Positions 10,901 through 20,187 of a stretch of DNA of 23,597 nt are shown one piece after another (the stretch's first letter is position 1; every line of letters begins with the position of its first letter). The stretch comes from Saccoglossus kowalevskii (Eukaryota; Hemichordata; Enteropneusta; Harrimaniidae), in contig NW_003130861.1 in assembly GCF_000003605.2 (NCBI RefSeq), forward strand, positions 22,412-46,008, written 5' to 3'. The notes under the pieces were generated by a model, which saw nothing but the letters and a program-made list of their open reading frames with translations, had not been told where the DNA came from and did no database searches. The translations under genes and the position numbers were made by a program.

Positions 10901-11127
10901 CAACTTGTTCATGTATTCTTTCAGGTAATCAGGGCAATGCGTTGACTGAAGTTGAAGAATTTGACTTAACCACCAATCAATGGGAGAAAGTAGAAGCAAC
11001 TTCTGTTGCACAGTGTTCATGTGCTTCTATTGTCTTTAAAAATCGTTTCCTCATTATTGGAGGTCTCTCAAATCAAGGACCTTGTAATCACATGCAAGCA
11101 TATGGAATAAAGACAAAATCAAGTTGA
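4966..11127 (+). CDS. KLHDC8: Kelch domain-containing protein 8-like (KLHDC8A/B family), complete, five coding exons
   Basis: Coding exons are 4966-5344, 5457-5621, 8983-9216, 9998-10090 and 10925-11127. They join to 1074 bp, or 357 residues, which fits the ~350-residue KLHDC8 family. All junctions are GT...AG and all four introns are phase 1. The protein is almost entirely kelch repeats. The strand-end Gly-Gly doublets fall at residues 38-39, 86-87, 134-135, 182-183, 233-234 and 336-337; the sixth position (289-290) is Gly-Met. Conserved Trp and Tyr follow in most blades, for example SYDPKKNKW. The result should be a seven-bladed beta-propeller. There is no BTB or BACK domain, so it is not a usual cullin adaptor. 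Family knowledge links human KLHDC8B to the midbody and cytokinesis; the role here is inferred. The start is chosen because it begins the propeller at the family position after a splice acceptor. Frame and splice sites are intact, so the gene is likely functional. Confidence 0.92.
5345..5456 (+). other. KLHDC8 intron 1 (112 bp, phase 1)
   Basis: Donor GTGAGT at 5345-5350 and acceptor TTAACAG ending at 5456. It splits a codon after the first base, joining VVF to ENNIIVIGG. An unspliced transcript would stop within this intron after about 29 extra residues. Confidence 0.85.
5717..5896. mobile_element. Small non-autonomous DNA transposon (MITE-like) with TA duplication
   Basis: The left end CCGTAAAATCTGTATTAGAA and the right end, read in reverse complement as CTGTAAAATCTGTATTAGAA, match at 19 of 20 positions. 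The 180-bp element is bounded on both sides by TA (5715-5716 and 5897-5898), the target duplication of Tc1/mariner/pogo-type transposases. The motif AATAGAAGCCGCACC recurs about four times inside with variations. It has no coding capacity. A pogo/mariner helper is inferred from the TA and the size, not proven. Confidence 0.72.
5946..6175 (+). repeat. Dispersed repeat, copy 1 (intron 2)
   Basis: This segment closely matches 10115-10322 in the same orientation, with a run of shared blocks such as CTACCATATAAGGAAATG, AATAATAAAAACAAACATGGC and CCATGATGTATCCTTGGAA. Copy 1 has an extra ~20 bases after AAGGAAAT. It is non-coding. The family is not recognised, and neither terminal inverted repeats nor a tail were found. 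Confidence 0.75.
7017..7909 (-). pseudogene. Dead tyrosine recombinase from a YR transposon, inside KLHDC8 intron 2
   Basis: Read on the minus strand. The N-terminal part (7909-7691) resembles the core-binding domain (LFVTYLASSGLSYNTIKLYL). The C-terminal part (7349-7017) carries the catalytic core, with YTSHSFWSGAATTAAAAGIP, LGRWQSDAY and the tyrosine in YQVYIKT. Decay is clear. A stop ends the first frame at about 7691 and the similarity resumes one frame over. In-frame stops occur at 7524-7526 (TAA) and 7398-7400 (TGA where Arg is expected). The HxxR arginine is Trp (TGG, 7176-7178) and the first catalytic arginine position in GFLRxxE reads His (7533-7535). The parent could be a DIRS/Ngaro-type retrotransposon or a Crypton-like element; no reverse transcriptase is visible nearby. 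Confidence 0.8.
9217..9997 (+). other. KLHDC8 intron 3 (781 bp, phase 1)
   Basis: Donor GTATGC at 9217 and acceptor TTTTTCCCCTAG ending at 9997. The exon 3 frame runs on into the intron to a stop at 9453-9455, so intron retention would yield a truncated propeller with about 79 unrelated residues. Nothing else is recognisable in the AT-rich interior. Confidence 0.85.
10091..10924 (+). other. KLHDC8 intron 4 (834 bp, phase 1)
   Basis: Donor GTGAGT at 10091 and acceptor CATGTATTCTTTCAG ending at 10924. It contains the second copy of the dispersed repeat (10115-10322), followed by a 9-bp inverted repeat, AGACAGTAC at 10333-10341 and GTACTGTCT at 10368-10376. Confidence 0.85.
10115..10322 (+). 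repeat. Dispersed repeat, copy 2 (intron 4)
   Basis: Same orientation as, and clearly related to, the copy at 5946-6175 in intron 2. It lacks an internal block of about 20 bases found in copy 1. Both copies keep AACAAACATGGCTGCCA, which resembles a YY1-type site. The relation could be two independent insertions of one family or a local duplication; differing flanks favour independent insertions. Confidence 0.75.
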
Positions 11128-12299
11128 TTTGTAAAACTACAGGGTACTGATCTCTCAATCAGACTTGAATGTCATGACTAGAGATTTTATCAGTGATAAA
11201 AACGATTTGGTGAGCAAAATTTTGAGGACCAAATTAGATAATAATTAAGAATTTTTGTCAAACGTTTCCTTTCAAAATTTTTAAATAAGGGGGAATATTT
11301 TCACTTACACATTTATCCAGCAGTGATTGTTTTTTTCCTCTTTTCCAACATACTGGAACATTTATTTCCGTACCTACTGACTGATGGATTATGTTTCTGG
11401 GATTTTTGCTCACCATTTTCTGACAAAGATTCTTTATCTGATTTATAGGCAACATTTTGCTCACCAAATGGTGCTCGCTGTTTACCTGTACTCCCACAAC
11501 TGTAATTTTAAATGAAGTTGTAACAGTATTAGGTACTGTTTGTGGCTATTTTTCGGCCATTTTTAGTCCCCAATTAGATGAAGTTCAATTGAATGTCTTT
11601 GTATGAGCAGGTCTTGTTTATATGTGGACAGACATTCAAACTTGGTTACATGCATTGACATTATAGTACCTGGACGTGCATCACTTTCATTTTCTGATTT
11701 CTTTCTCCAGAACAGTGTTTTGGCCCTGCATTATAAGATTAGTTGATCAAACTTTGTGTGTATAATGTGCATTGAATATCACGGCACCTTGATGCATGTT
11801 GCTTTTAGGAGCTGATTACAAATGGCAAACTGGCAGAAATTTTGTTTTCAACAAGTGGTATTTCTGACAAGCTTTACACATACAATATCGATGTTCAGAT
11901 TCAATATTGAGATGGTCAACTGGTGTCTAAAATTGCACTAAATTTGTATCATTCTAGAGCAATCATTTGTATGTCTTTGTCATTTTTACTGATTCTAAGA
12001 ATAATGGTAATTTATAAAATGTACGAATGCAAGCTGAGTGAGTGTGCATATATATTGTTATACATATGACCTTTCATCAAACTTGTTTATCGTTTTTGAA
12101 TGTTGCAGTGACATGGTTCTTATCCTTGTTGAAAAAAATGATGTCAATACTACTGAATGTAGCTTAATGATATCTGTTCTTGAATAGGAATTAAATTATT
12201 ACATTGTGATAATCAAATGAAGTATTTTGTAGTCCATTGGATGGGAACCCTTTTTTAAATCATTACCAATATAGTGAATAAAACTACTTATGTATTACC
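11128..12299 (+). other. KLHDC8 3' UTR and downstream spacer
   Basis: No gene is visible. An AATAAA overlaps the end of the coding region (11106-11111) but lies before the stop codon. The next clear canonical signal is AATAAA at 12277-12282, which would give a 3' UTR of about 1.15 kb. The minus-strand frame at 11258-11497 shows no recognisable content. Confidence 0.45.
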
Positions 12300-13400
12300 T
12301 CATTACCCTCACTACATTTTCAGGTATCTAAAACACCTACATCCAGTTTTTCTCTATAAAAATTACAATTCAATTGCACTCTTGCCATAGGTACTTGCCT
12401 TGTACTACTATCTGCAAGTCTAACACACACATACTGTCCCAACAAGTATGCACGTTTCGATACAAACTTTGACTTTATCAATGTCTGAGTACAACTATCA
12501 CTGATTGTCCATTCAGCAGTTCCTTGCATCTATGTACATCTATACAATTACCATATGAACACTTGTTTCCTTTGATTCACCTGCACAATAAAATACTTTA
12601 CTACCCTTTCCTGGTCTACTATTTGGTCTAGGCTTAAGATTTATAGGACATGTTGTAGTATTATGACCAGCTTGACTATTCTTATTAGATTGTTGAACAA
12701 AATTAAATTATCAACTTCTAAATTTTCCATTTGATGCCATTGACTTATCTACTTTAGGTTTACCATGAACAGTAATATACTGCTCAGCTAATTTAATGAC
12801 CTCACCTTTTTGTTGAGGTTTCCTTTCACGAATCCATATCTTCAATTCATAAGGTGAATTCTCTATGATTTGCTCCCTTAACAACAGATCTATCATTGTC
12901 TCCATACTGTCATATTCTGCTGCTTTAAACCAATGCTCCAACAGATTCTCCATTCTGGCACCCCATTCAATAAACACCCCACCTTACACTTTTTAATTTG
13001 CTCTGCTGTCAACTGCAAGATCACTCATATTGAAAAATGCAGCTTGTGCTTTACCAGATAAATGAGCCAATGATGTGCTATTGCAATCTTTTCAAATGTT
13101 TTAAAATAAACATTAATATCATCACCTTCCTGAAAATGCAAAATGTTAGGACCCTTGTCTACACTTACAGTATTATCTGTACTATGTACTATGCTCCTTA
13201 CCTTGTACCTACGTAACTTCTAAATCTTGCAACCTCATTTCCACTTCATGTTTTCTCTTTTGTTTTTCAGCAATGCTACCATTTTTACATCTCTAGCTTC
13301 TGTTTAAGCATAACTATCTGTAATTCATATTCAGCTCTTCACCTCACTGTATCCTGATGCTTTGGATCCAAATCCTGCAAGTCCTTATTCACACCCCCCC
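12300..13400 (-). pseudogene. Gag-protease relic with SCAN-like capsid region
   Basis: The best segment, 12977-12711, reads FIEWGARMENLLEHWFKAAE followed by LLLREQIIENSPYELKIWIRE and KLAEQYITV, the pattern of a SCAN-like Gag helical domain. Upstream (about 13390-13000), broken frames give a charged, coiled-coil-like N-terminus and then INVYFKTFEKIAIA. Downstream, about 12650, AGHNTTTCP looks like a zinc-knuckle half whose first cysteines are lost. Then 12529-12320 resembles the aspartic protease start, but the active-site region reads DSCTQT instead of an intact Asp-Thr/Ser-Gly. Several stops and frameshifts separate these pieces, so no functional protein is made. Confidence 0.7.
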
Positions 13401-13407
13401 CCCCCCC
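13394..13407 (+). repeat. Homopolymer C run (14 bases)
   Basis: Fourteen consecutive C bases, next to the inferred start of the Gag relic. The length is likely variable and prone to sequencing error. Confidence 0.9.
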
Positions 13408-13866
13408 ACAAATTAGAATGCACGGGAATCAGCATCCCCTATATCATTCATACATAACAACTGGTGATTGTTAAGTGAGTGAAGTAAAATATTAGTCAAA
13501 ATGTTGCACGAGTAAATCAGCAGTTAGTAAAAAGGAGTTCCAAGAGAGCTGAAACAATGTTGCAGTCAAATAAAGAATGTCCCATTCCAACATACACTGC
13601 TTCTACGAGCCGTCAGTCAATTCAAACCGGCTTTTCATACAGCTGGCACAGTTAGTACTCAAAGCAGTATTTAACCCTCCCTCAACTTGCATTGCACAAG
13701 TTTCTACCTCTACTGTGTTGCACACAGAAAGTTGATCTTCATGTTACAGAGCTCAACGGGCCTTTTCCACAGATTCAGGTTTCTCAGTGCTTTGCAAAGA
13801 ATTATTATTTCTTTAGTAGTATTTAGACTTCTCAAGATAGAGTGAACCACATGACTATTGGTCACC

Positions 13867-14251
13867 AAATCCGGGAGGAGAATAACGCACTGGGGAGATG
13901 TTTATTGCTCAACAGCGAGGCCTAGAACTGAGTCTAAGTACTAACGAATGGATGGTGTGTAGTTGTGGTAAATCAAGAAAGCACCCCAGTCTGGAAGGAC
14001 TAACCAATGAATGATCCTTGATAAAAAGATAATAAGTGTTAGTGGTCTTGGAGGGCGCAATAGATGGAGAGCAATCAGAAATAATAAACGAATTCAAAGG
14101 TATATATATATATACCATCGAATACAGGATATTGGAGGGAAATAACATGTATAATTTTGGTTTTGAGGGTGGAAATAGACGGGTAGATATATAGGGTGAA
14201 ACATGAAGAAACAAAACAATTTTTATGCAAACAACTCAACATAATGTGACA
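13867..14251 (-). repeat. Candidate 5' LTR of the truncated LTR retrotransposon
   Basis: Read on the minus strand, it begins TGTCACATTATG and has a TATA-like CCTATATATC near 14190. It has an AATAAA signal (minus strand, near 13900) about 35 bases before its end. Immediately after lies TTTGGTGACC, whose TGGTGACC (13866-13859) matches the eight bases expected for tRNA-Trp priming. An 18-bp palindrome, GGTATATATATATATACC, lies at 14099-14116. No second LTR copy is in the window, so the ends are inferred from layout and could be wrong by tens of bases. Confidence 0.4.
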
Positions 14252-15899
14252 GAAATCAAATCTTAGTGACGTTCGATGGAGACTTTCATTTACGACAGGA
14301 GTATATTTCTCCTGATATACATTTTATATGGTCTTTATTCACAAATATTAAAGGCCTTCGGCCCATAAACAAAGAACATTTGTGCGTTTGTACAGTAAAT
14401 ATTACAATAAATCTGAAACATTTAACGTATGAAATACATATTCACCAAGGCGTTTCAAAATGACATCGTCATGTGATTTCATTAAAAGAATAAATTTGTT
14501 GAAATTTAGGTAAATTCCGGGGGGAGTTGCATGACACGACTGGTTGAAATAATCGTCTCATTTGCATGAATTAATATTCACGAGCAATGAAAAAACTCGT
14601 CTTTTCAGTAAAATTGTGCCAAAATGCTTTCCGATAGCATACATAATAGTTCTAAATTGACTGATTCTATCGTTACGAGCTGAAAAAATTATCGTAAAAC
14701 TGAGACACGTTTTTGATCAGACTCAACAACAAACTGTTGAAAATAACCACAGGTTTTTTCTTTAACCTGATCATAGAAAGTTACGAAATTCATGTAGAAT
14801 GCAGAGGCACGTTGATATTTCACTTTTAGTACTATTGCTCAACATTGCGCATAATGTTCTCAATAACATTTACCAATGACAAGTTACCTAATTAGTATTA
14901 ATTTCGATAAATTACTGTGTGTGTGCATGCGTAGTTTGAAATGGAACAATTTTCAACGCAATAAAATCACGCGTAGAACTCATTGCTGCAAGAAACTAGT
15001 GGCGTCAAACTGGTTGTCGGTTGAATTATTTTGCAATAGACATAATTTTAGCCTTTATATTCCTATGTAATGTTTTTAAAGTTTCGTTGAGGATTATTTT
15101 GTACAGCAATCGCTTAAATTATTCCATCTGTTCATAAAGGAGACGTTGCTTTGACAATGGACTACGGACGACTGACTTCGAAACGTTCCATCCAGATCGG
15201 ACGGCGCCCTCTCGAGCCAATCCCCCGGGTAAATTAGACAAATTGGTAGCGTAACCAGTTTACCGAATAAGATAATAAGTTTATGTAAAGAAATATACTA
15301 CAGGTTTTCACGGGTGATTATATTGGAGTAAATATATGGATAACAGGTTCGTAGGCGATTGTACCTCAATCATATTTACTCTTTTTTCCCCGGAACTATA
15401 AGAATGAGTGATGCATGACATGACATTTTTTCTATTGAGTAAATAGGTAATTTGTACTGATATTCCCATTGCATTATAGAATGCTGAATGTGAAAATCTA
15501 ATATTGTTGAGTTGGTTACTTGAAAAAGAAATAGAATCCACATAAAATTAGCTATTTGACATGTTCCCTGATTGTAGACTTCAAAGATATTTGCGTACAA
15601 GAAAATATATCTGAGCTCAATGGATTGATCTCCAAATAAGTAACACCATTCGTAAAATGATTAGTTATTGGACATGTTCATTTCGTTCTTTTTTTCTTTC
15701 AATAAATTATCATGTAATGTTTTCATGTCCTGTGAGTTTTTTTCATAATTACAGTATATGTAACAGCACACAAGGCTAATGGGAAAATAAATATACAAAG
15801 AAGCACTACTATGTAATGTTGCTAAATGTTTCATAGAATTGCAGTACTTATGCATTTACTACATTCAAAAAAAGTAACAAACAATTTCAGTGAATAATC
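14252..15899. other. Non-coding stretch, no gene seen
   Basis: AT-rich DNA with frequent stops on both strands. Items seen are an octamer-type ATTTGCAT at 14560-14567 beside ATTAATATTCA, and a CpG-richer patch around 15160-15240 with GGCGCCCTCTCGAG. The short minus-strand frames at 15308-15600 and 15661-15855 overlap each other in different registers and carry no recognisable domain. Confidence 0.5.
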
Positions 15900-16440
15900 A
15901 CGTGAAATGGCAAACTTGGGTGATTTATGCAGAGGGGGGGGGGGGGCACCATTAATAACGTCCTACATGTTTGCCACCAACAAAGCCTTCATGTGAGATA
16001 TTGCAACAATTACAGTAGCGACGACATTCCCTTGCATTACAAAAAGATCAACATAAATAGCAAAGTAACATAAACTAAAACCACTGACATAAATATCATT
16101 ATTACTGCAACTGTTTCATCTAATCACATGAAGGACATGGCCATTGGCAAACTTGGTTGATTTATTCAAACCATTTGTTATGTCCCAAAGGTAATGTGCC
16201 AGCTAGATCATCCATATCAGATATTTCAAATATAACAGTGATGATATAACTACATTATATTTGTCGTCGTGTGAAGTACAGGTGCAATAAAGCATCTTTA
16301 CTAATGTATCTCATGATTTTTTCAACCAGGCCGTCTAATATATGTGTCATCACACGTAGACATGGCCAATAACAAACTTATGTGATTTAAACAGGAGTAG
16401 GGGGCTTCGTCATTGATAACCACCAGTCTATTCCATGCGA
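15900..16440. repeat. Three related segments at about 230-bp spacing
   Basis: A shared core of the form GGCAAACTTGGGTGATTTA recurs at about 15909, 16140 and 16368 with changes (second copy GGCAAACTTGGTTGATTTA, third AACAAACTTATGTGATTTA). Copies one and three stay similar over roughly 50-60 bases, including a C/G-rich run then CATTAATAACG or CATTGATAACC. Similarity of the second copy beyond the core is weak. On the minus strand the cores can be read as related peptides (INHPSLP, INQPSLP, LNHISLL). Confidence 0.5.
15934..15946 (+). repeat. Homopolymer G run (13 bases)
   Basis: Thirteen consecutive G bases within the first copy of the 230-bp-spaced repeat, replacing a mixed G-rich segment in the third copy. 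Confidence 0.9.
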
Positions 16441-16819
16441 GACAACCCATGCATTTATTTATTTCTCCATAGCAGGCGATTTTCGTTTTACAATTTCTGC
16501 ACTGTAAATCTTTCCTCTCACTTCTTTTCATATGCACTTGAATTGATTACTTTCTTGCATATTTTTACACAACATGTTTTGGCAATAACTGTTCCTTATC
16601 ACTCGTGACCTCACTCCTCGAAACCTTGAATCTCAACCTTCTTTGAAGATTATTTTCCTTGCAAAGACTGCACGTTGCATCTTTCGTTTTAATTATGTAA
16701 TCTATTTGTTGACCAGACTTTCTTCTTTTCAAAACACAAAGACATACTACTCTTGGGTGTTCCGCAACAATGAGTCCCAGCTCTGGAATTTCGTATTTTA
16801 TATGTTTAGTGAAGAACAT
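16322..16819 (-). other. Unrecognised minus-strand open stretch with cysteine pairs, interrupted by two stops
   Basis: Two open segments in the same frame, 16819-16565 and 16537-16322, are separated only by two in-frame stops within 28 bases. The first includes VCLCVLKRRKSGQQIDY and a CSLC pair. The second has CRNCKTKIACYGEINKCMGC, a four-cysteine spacing like a zinc ribbon, then NRLVVIND. This could be a decayed or spliced coding region, perhaps of a repetitive family since the C-terminal part lies in the 230-bp-spaced repeats. A zinc ribbon of the kind found in RPA-like proteins is possible, but I do not recognise the family and assign no function. Confidence 0.25.
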
Positions 16820-16979
16820 ACATGCTTTGTGAAGTTGGAATTAGATATAATTCATTTTCCTTCCTCAGAAGCTGTAACAGGCCTGACTATCACCATGCAA
16901 GTGTGTAGCATTTCATTCATAGGTATTAGTAGTGCCAGTAGCGCAGTTCTACAGTTTATAGATGTGTTGTAGGAGTTGT

Positions 16980-17808
16980 ATGGCCATCACGTGTTTATTC
17001 TTTAACCACAGTGCCAAACTCTTGATTATTATGGTTTATTAGATGTATCATTAATCATTACAAAAAATTCGATTACCTGCATTGTTTTCTTTCTCTCCCT
17101 TCCATTAATTCATTCTTTGTTTCCATAATTCCCCCCCTGTCATGTTTTCTTGCCCATCGTCTCTTTTCTTCTCCACTTTTTACAGCCCTTTTCTTATTCA
17201 AATTCTTTATCTTCAATCTTCTCCTTCCCATTTTCATATACCTAAATAAAATTAAAGGGCAGTAGTCGTCGCGCCATGCAAGCACAAGATATATTGATCG
17301 CATATAAACAAAGATTGCGACTTTGACTGTTGTGTAGATCAATGAGTACAAACTGAGACGTTACCAAGCTATAATTAGGTATTTTTTTAGGTGATTGTAG
17401 ATATCGAAAGAGTCACCGGCGGTAATTAGAGGGTCTAATTAGTGCAAGTCGCGCTCAGGTCAAACCTCATACTTGTGAGTTCTATTGTAAGAGCACAGTG
17501 GATTGTGGGAAAATCAATGTTTATCAACACAAATGTCGCACATGCACAGCGCGTCGACCACCGCTCTTTAGCGTTTTTATGTCTTAGTGTACATTTTATT
17601 ATTTTTAAATAATTATACTTTCATTACTTACATGTTATTTTATTATGATTTGAAATATGGTATACACATAAAGAAATTATGAAGGTCGAGTTCAATCCAT
17701 TGCTATAATCTCCTCAACGCACTCATACATTTACACTCTAAGACGCAAGAAAAGATTTTCATTTCCAAAATAATAATTTAATTAACACTGCCAGTGGAAA
17801 TAAAATAA

Positions 17809-17812
<4 letters not shown>
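16980..17812. other. Non-coding stretch, no gene seen
   Basis: A pyrimidine-rich tract (about 17080-17230) produces an apparently basic minus-strand open frame (17351-17073) that is best explained by composition. A CpG-richer patch with GTGGATTGTGGGAAAA lies at 17400-17570. No RNA gene or domain was recognised. Confidence 0.45.

Positions 17813-17844
<32 letters not shown>
17813..17844 (+). repeat. (AC)n microsatellite
   Basis: Sixteen perfect AC dinucleotide repeats, just beyond the 3' end of the pogo-like transposase relic. Confidence 0.95.
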
Positions 17845-17849
<5 letters not shown>

Positions 17850-17869
17850 ATAATAAAAATGACAATAGT

Positions 17870-19140
17870 ACGTAGTGTTGATGAAACCCTCAAAGTCGGA
17901 TTCGTTAGTTTCATTCACAAATACTTGAAGGGCATCAGGGATGTCATCATTGTCACTTTCTGGATCATTGTCACTGGGGAGATTCTCGTCTTGTCTCTAT
18001 ACACGTCTGCTTGAGGTACCGGACCGGGAAAGTCACTTAAGCTTTACAGTCAAATAGATGCACACAACGGAATACTTTCAATAGCTAGTCTTTAGCCACA
18101 TCGAGAACGCCTCGAGGCAAACTGCCTCGTCGGGGTCTCTGCCCAGCACTGACCAAGACTCTGTCGCCTGTGGAGCTCTCTCCGGGACCAAGGACTTAGA
18201 CCGTTTATTACGCATCAAAACTTAACCAATTACAAGAAGTTTAAAGACATAGGGCGTTCCCTTCGCACATTGAACTAGCACATAGCCAATCACACTAATT
18301 ACTGGACACGTCATATCTTTTGATTAATCTTTCACTATATTAATACCTGCAAATACCAACTGTCAGAAATAGCTGTCTGAATGGCGACGGTTATATCGTA
18401 ATTAGTTCCAAATCACTGAGTCAAGTTCCGTTCAGGACCTTGCATGAGCCTAAATGATGACATATACAACACATCCATTCACTAGTAACCAGCTAAATAA
18501 GTCGGTCAACAGATATGCAAAAACTAATTCATGACATCATTATCTTCGTCTAAGAAATCAAATTCGTCATCGTCCTTGGAGTTAGCTTCCCCGGCTAACC
18601 CCTTTTGAAGTTTGCTGTTCAGTGACTTGTCCCAAGGACTCTGCCATTTGCGGTTAACCCACAGCACTCGAATGTTCGCTTGGTGTTTACGGCAGTTATC
18701 ATTTCTTCAACAGCGGCCCTTACGAAGGTAAAAACTGTTTCCCAAGATGGTTGACGAGGGTATCCCTTCGGAGTGTATTCTTTGTTCCCTTCCGCAAAAC
18801 ACCACTGCCACTGTTGTCTCATCGCCGCCTTAAATGGTCAGTTGAAATTTACATCTACTGGCTGCAGGTAGCTTGTTGTTTCAGGTGGGATATATTTGAT
18901 CGGTGTGTTGTACCTTTCCAACAATGACAGGAGATCGCCCCTTTGTGATGCGTAGCTTCGTCCATAAAGAAAAGGTTTCTGCTCCCGTCAAAAAAAGCCC
19001 CGGCTCGTGTACGGAAAACTTTATTAACCCACGTGTCCATGGGTTCACGGTTTTGAATACGGACTAAAAGAAACTCTGCCTTGAACGAGCGGTGTAATTT
19101 ATGGCAAATTTTAGAAAAGGGTGCAAGACATATTTAGCAA
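17870..19140 (-). pseudogene. Pogo-like DDE transposase relic, interrupted by an LTR-like insertion
   Basis: On the minus strand, 19112-18926 reads KAEFLLVRIQNREPMDTW then LFFMDEATHHKG, the second catalytic Asp region of pogo/Tigger-type DDE domains. After a frameshift near 18930 it continues LLSLLERYNTPIKYIPPETT and SYLQPVDVNF, the family's third-Asp region. A TGA stop follows (18838-18840), then the C-terminal helices, ending KRTFECCGLTANGR near 18660. Another frameshift leads to an acidic tail (DDDEFDFLDE). The tail is broken at about 18551 and resumes in the same frame beyond the insertion at about 17986 as SDNDPESDNDD and ESDFEGF. The N-terminal DNA-binding part is not visible. From family knowledge such enzymes move DNA elements by cut-and-paste; this copy is dead. 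Confidence 0.68.
17992..18536. mobile_element. Candidate solo LTR inserted in the pogo transposase tail
   Basis: The segment starts TGTCTCTATACACG and ends TTCATGACA, so it has TGTC...GACA ends as LTRs do. A TTTATT (AATAAA on the minus strand) lies inside at about 18206. The host transposase frame is open on both sides, and the hexamer TCGTCT occurs just before it (17986-17991) and again at 18546-18551. However, nine extra bases lie between the GACA end and the second hexamer, so the exact right border is uncertain. It has no coding content. Confidence 0.45.
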
Positions 19141-20154
19141 ATTTCAGCTAAATTTAGCTTTGGGTTGGGGTCACAGTGATTACCAGACATTGGCAAAGGA
19201 AATGTCGCAGATTACACGTGTGTAGAAATCTCTCATCATTGCGAACACAATAGTTCTGTCTTGCCACTCGTTTTTAGTAAAGTCATATTATTTTTACTTA
19301 GGTTGAATTTTGTTACAAGATATGCTGGTCATAATACAAAACACTCAACTTTATTGGGAATCAGCTATTTAAAACCGTCTACAAATTCATATAATACAAG
19401 TTGTTCGTTTGTCCCATGGACTTGTTGTCATTCCTTCTATCCCTTTTCCAAAATCAAGTTCATGATTCGATTAAACTATGCCAGGATAAAAAAAATATCA
19501 CGGTCTTATTTGTCCATTGTGCTATGAAAAATGATTTATATATATCATTCAATATTTAGCCTTTATTTCCAAGTAATACAAAACGGGGTTCCCTTACTTA
19601 AATTCAACGTACTGGTAATTCATCAATCACGTCCAAATGAAATCGTAAAGTCGAATGATGTCCCGCATTTAATAACGTCATAGGTGGCCCGTTTCTTTGA
19701 ACTAATTCCGAGACTCTGAACCACTTTGAAATCAGTCATTCTCCTTGCCCATAACTAAATACTTTTAAAAATAATAACCTACAGATCAAACCAAGGTCCC
19801 TCAGCCGCATTCGAAATCACCTGTGTAACTGTCTACTGCCACGACAGACTTCTATTTTATTAAATGCACTATTCACCTCTACATCAAAAATCAAAAAATA
19901 AAATAAAAATCAAGTTAAATAAAAATGTGTATTCTTTTTTGTCAACTCCAATGTACTTATCTGGTTCTGTTCCTGTCACTCATACTCGCTGTCACTGCAA
20001 CCGTCTTGATCACTTCATCCTTTCATTCACCATACAATGATGGTGTGGAATGCACACCATTAAATCTAACAATAGCCTGCACATTCAATTAAATCCTTGA
20101 TTGTCACCCTGCAAAAAGGCCGCGACGGGTCTGGGGAATAGAGGACACAAAGAA
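19141..20154. other. Non-coding stretch, no gene seen
   Basis: AT-rich spacer between the pogo relic and the DIRS-like element. The plus-strand frame at 19261-19527 has no recognisable domain. An 8-bp perfect inverted repeat, ATGGTGTG at 20040-20047 and CACACCAT at 20053-20060, and an A-rich patch around 19880-19930 are the only structures seen. Part of the transposase N-terminus could lie at 19140-19260 but is too degraded to call. Confidence 0.5.
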
Positions 20155-20181
20155 CAGGTGTTTGGGAAACAATAGGGGTAG

Positions 20182-20187
20182 TTTATT
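20182..20187 (-). promoter_or_regulatory. Candidate poly(A) signal of the DIRS-like element
   Basis: AATAAA on the minus strand, about 170 bases after the recombinase end. It fits the 3' end of the element's transcript. Confidence 0.35.

Larger units (their letters stand above)
12300..14251 (-). mobile_element. 5' half of a Ty3/Gypsy-type LTR retrotransposon, decayed and truncated
   Basis: On the minus strand the order is: candidate LTR (14251-13867), a primer-binding-like site at about 13866-13859, an untranslated leader, Gag (about 13390-12560), then the beginning of a protease (12529-12320), after which similarity stops. Reverse transcriptase, integrase and a 3' LTR are absent, so the element is truncated at its 3' side. 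The SCAN-like Gag points to the Gmr1-like group of metazoan Gypsy elements, the known source of vertebrate SCAN domains. The outer limits are approximate. Confidence 0.65.

Noticed and set aside
15900-16440. Possible CRISPR-like array because of regular ~230-bp spacing
   Set aside because: Repeats are divergent, only three in number and too widely spaced, and the genome is eukaryotic.
16643-16972. Plus-strand 109-residue frame
   Set aside because: It overlaps the cysteine-bearing minus-strand stretch and shows no motifs; probably a shadow frame.
17073-17351. Minus-strand 92-residue frame with a basic Lys/Arg/Glu-rich C-terminus
   Set aside because: The composition follows from a pyrimidine-rich tract on the plus strand. 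No domain or start context supports a gene.
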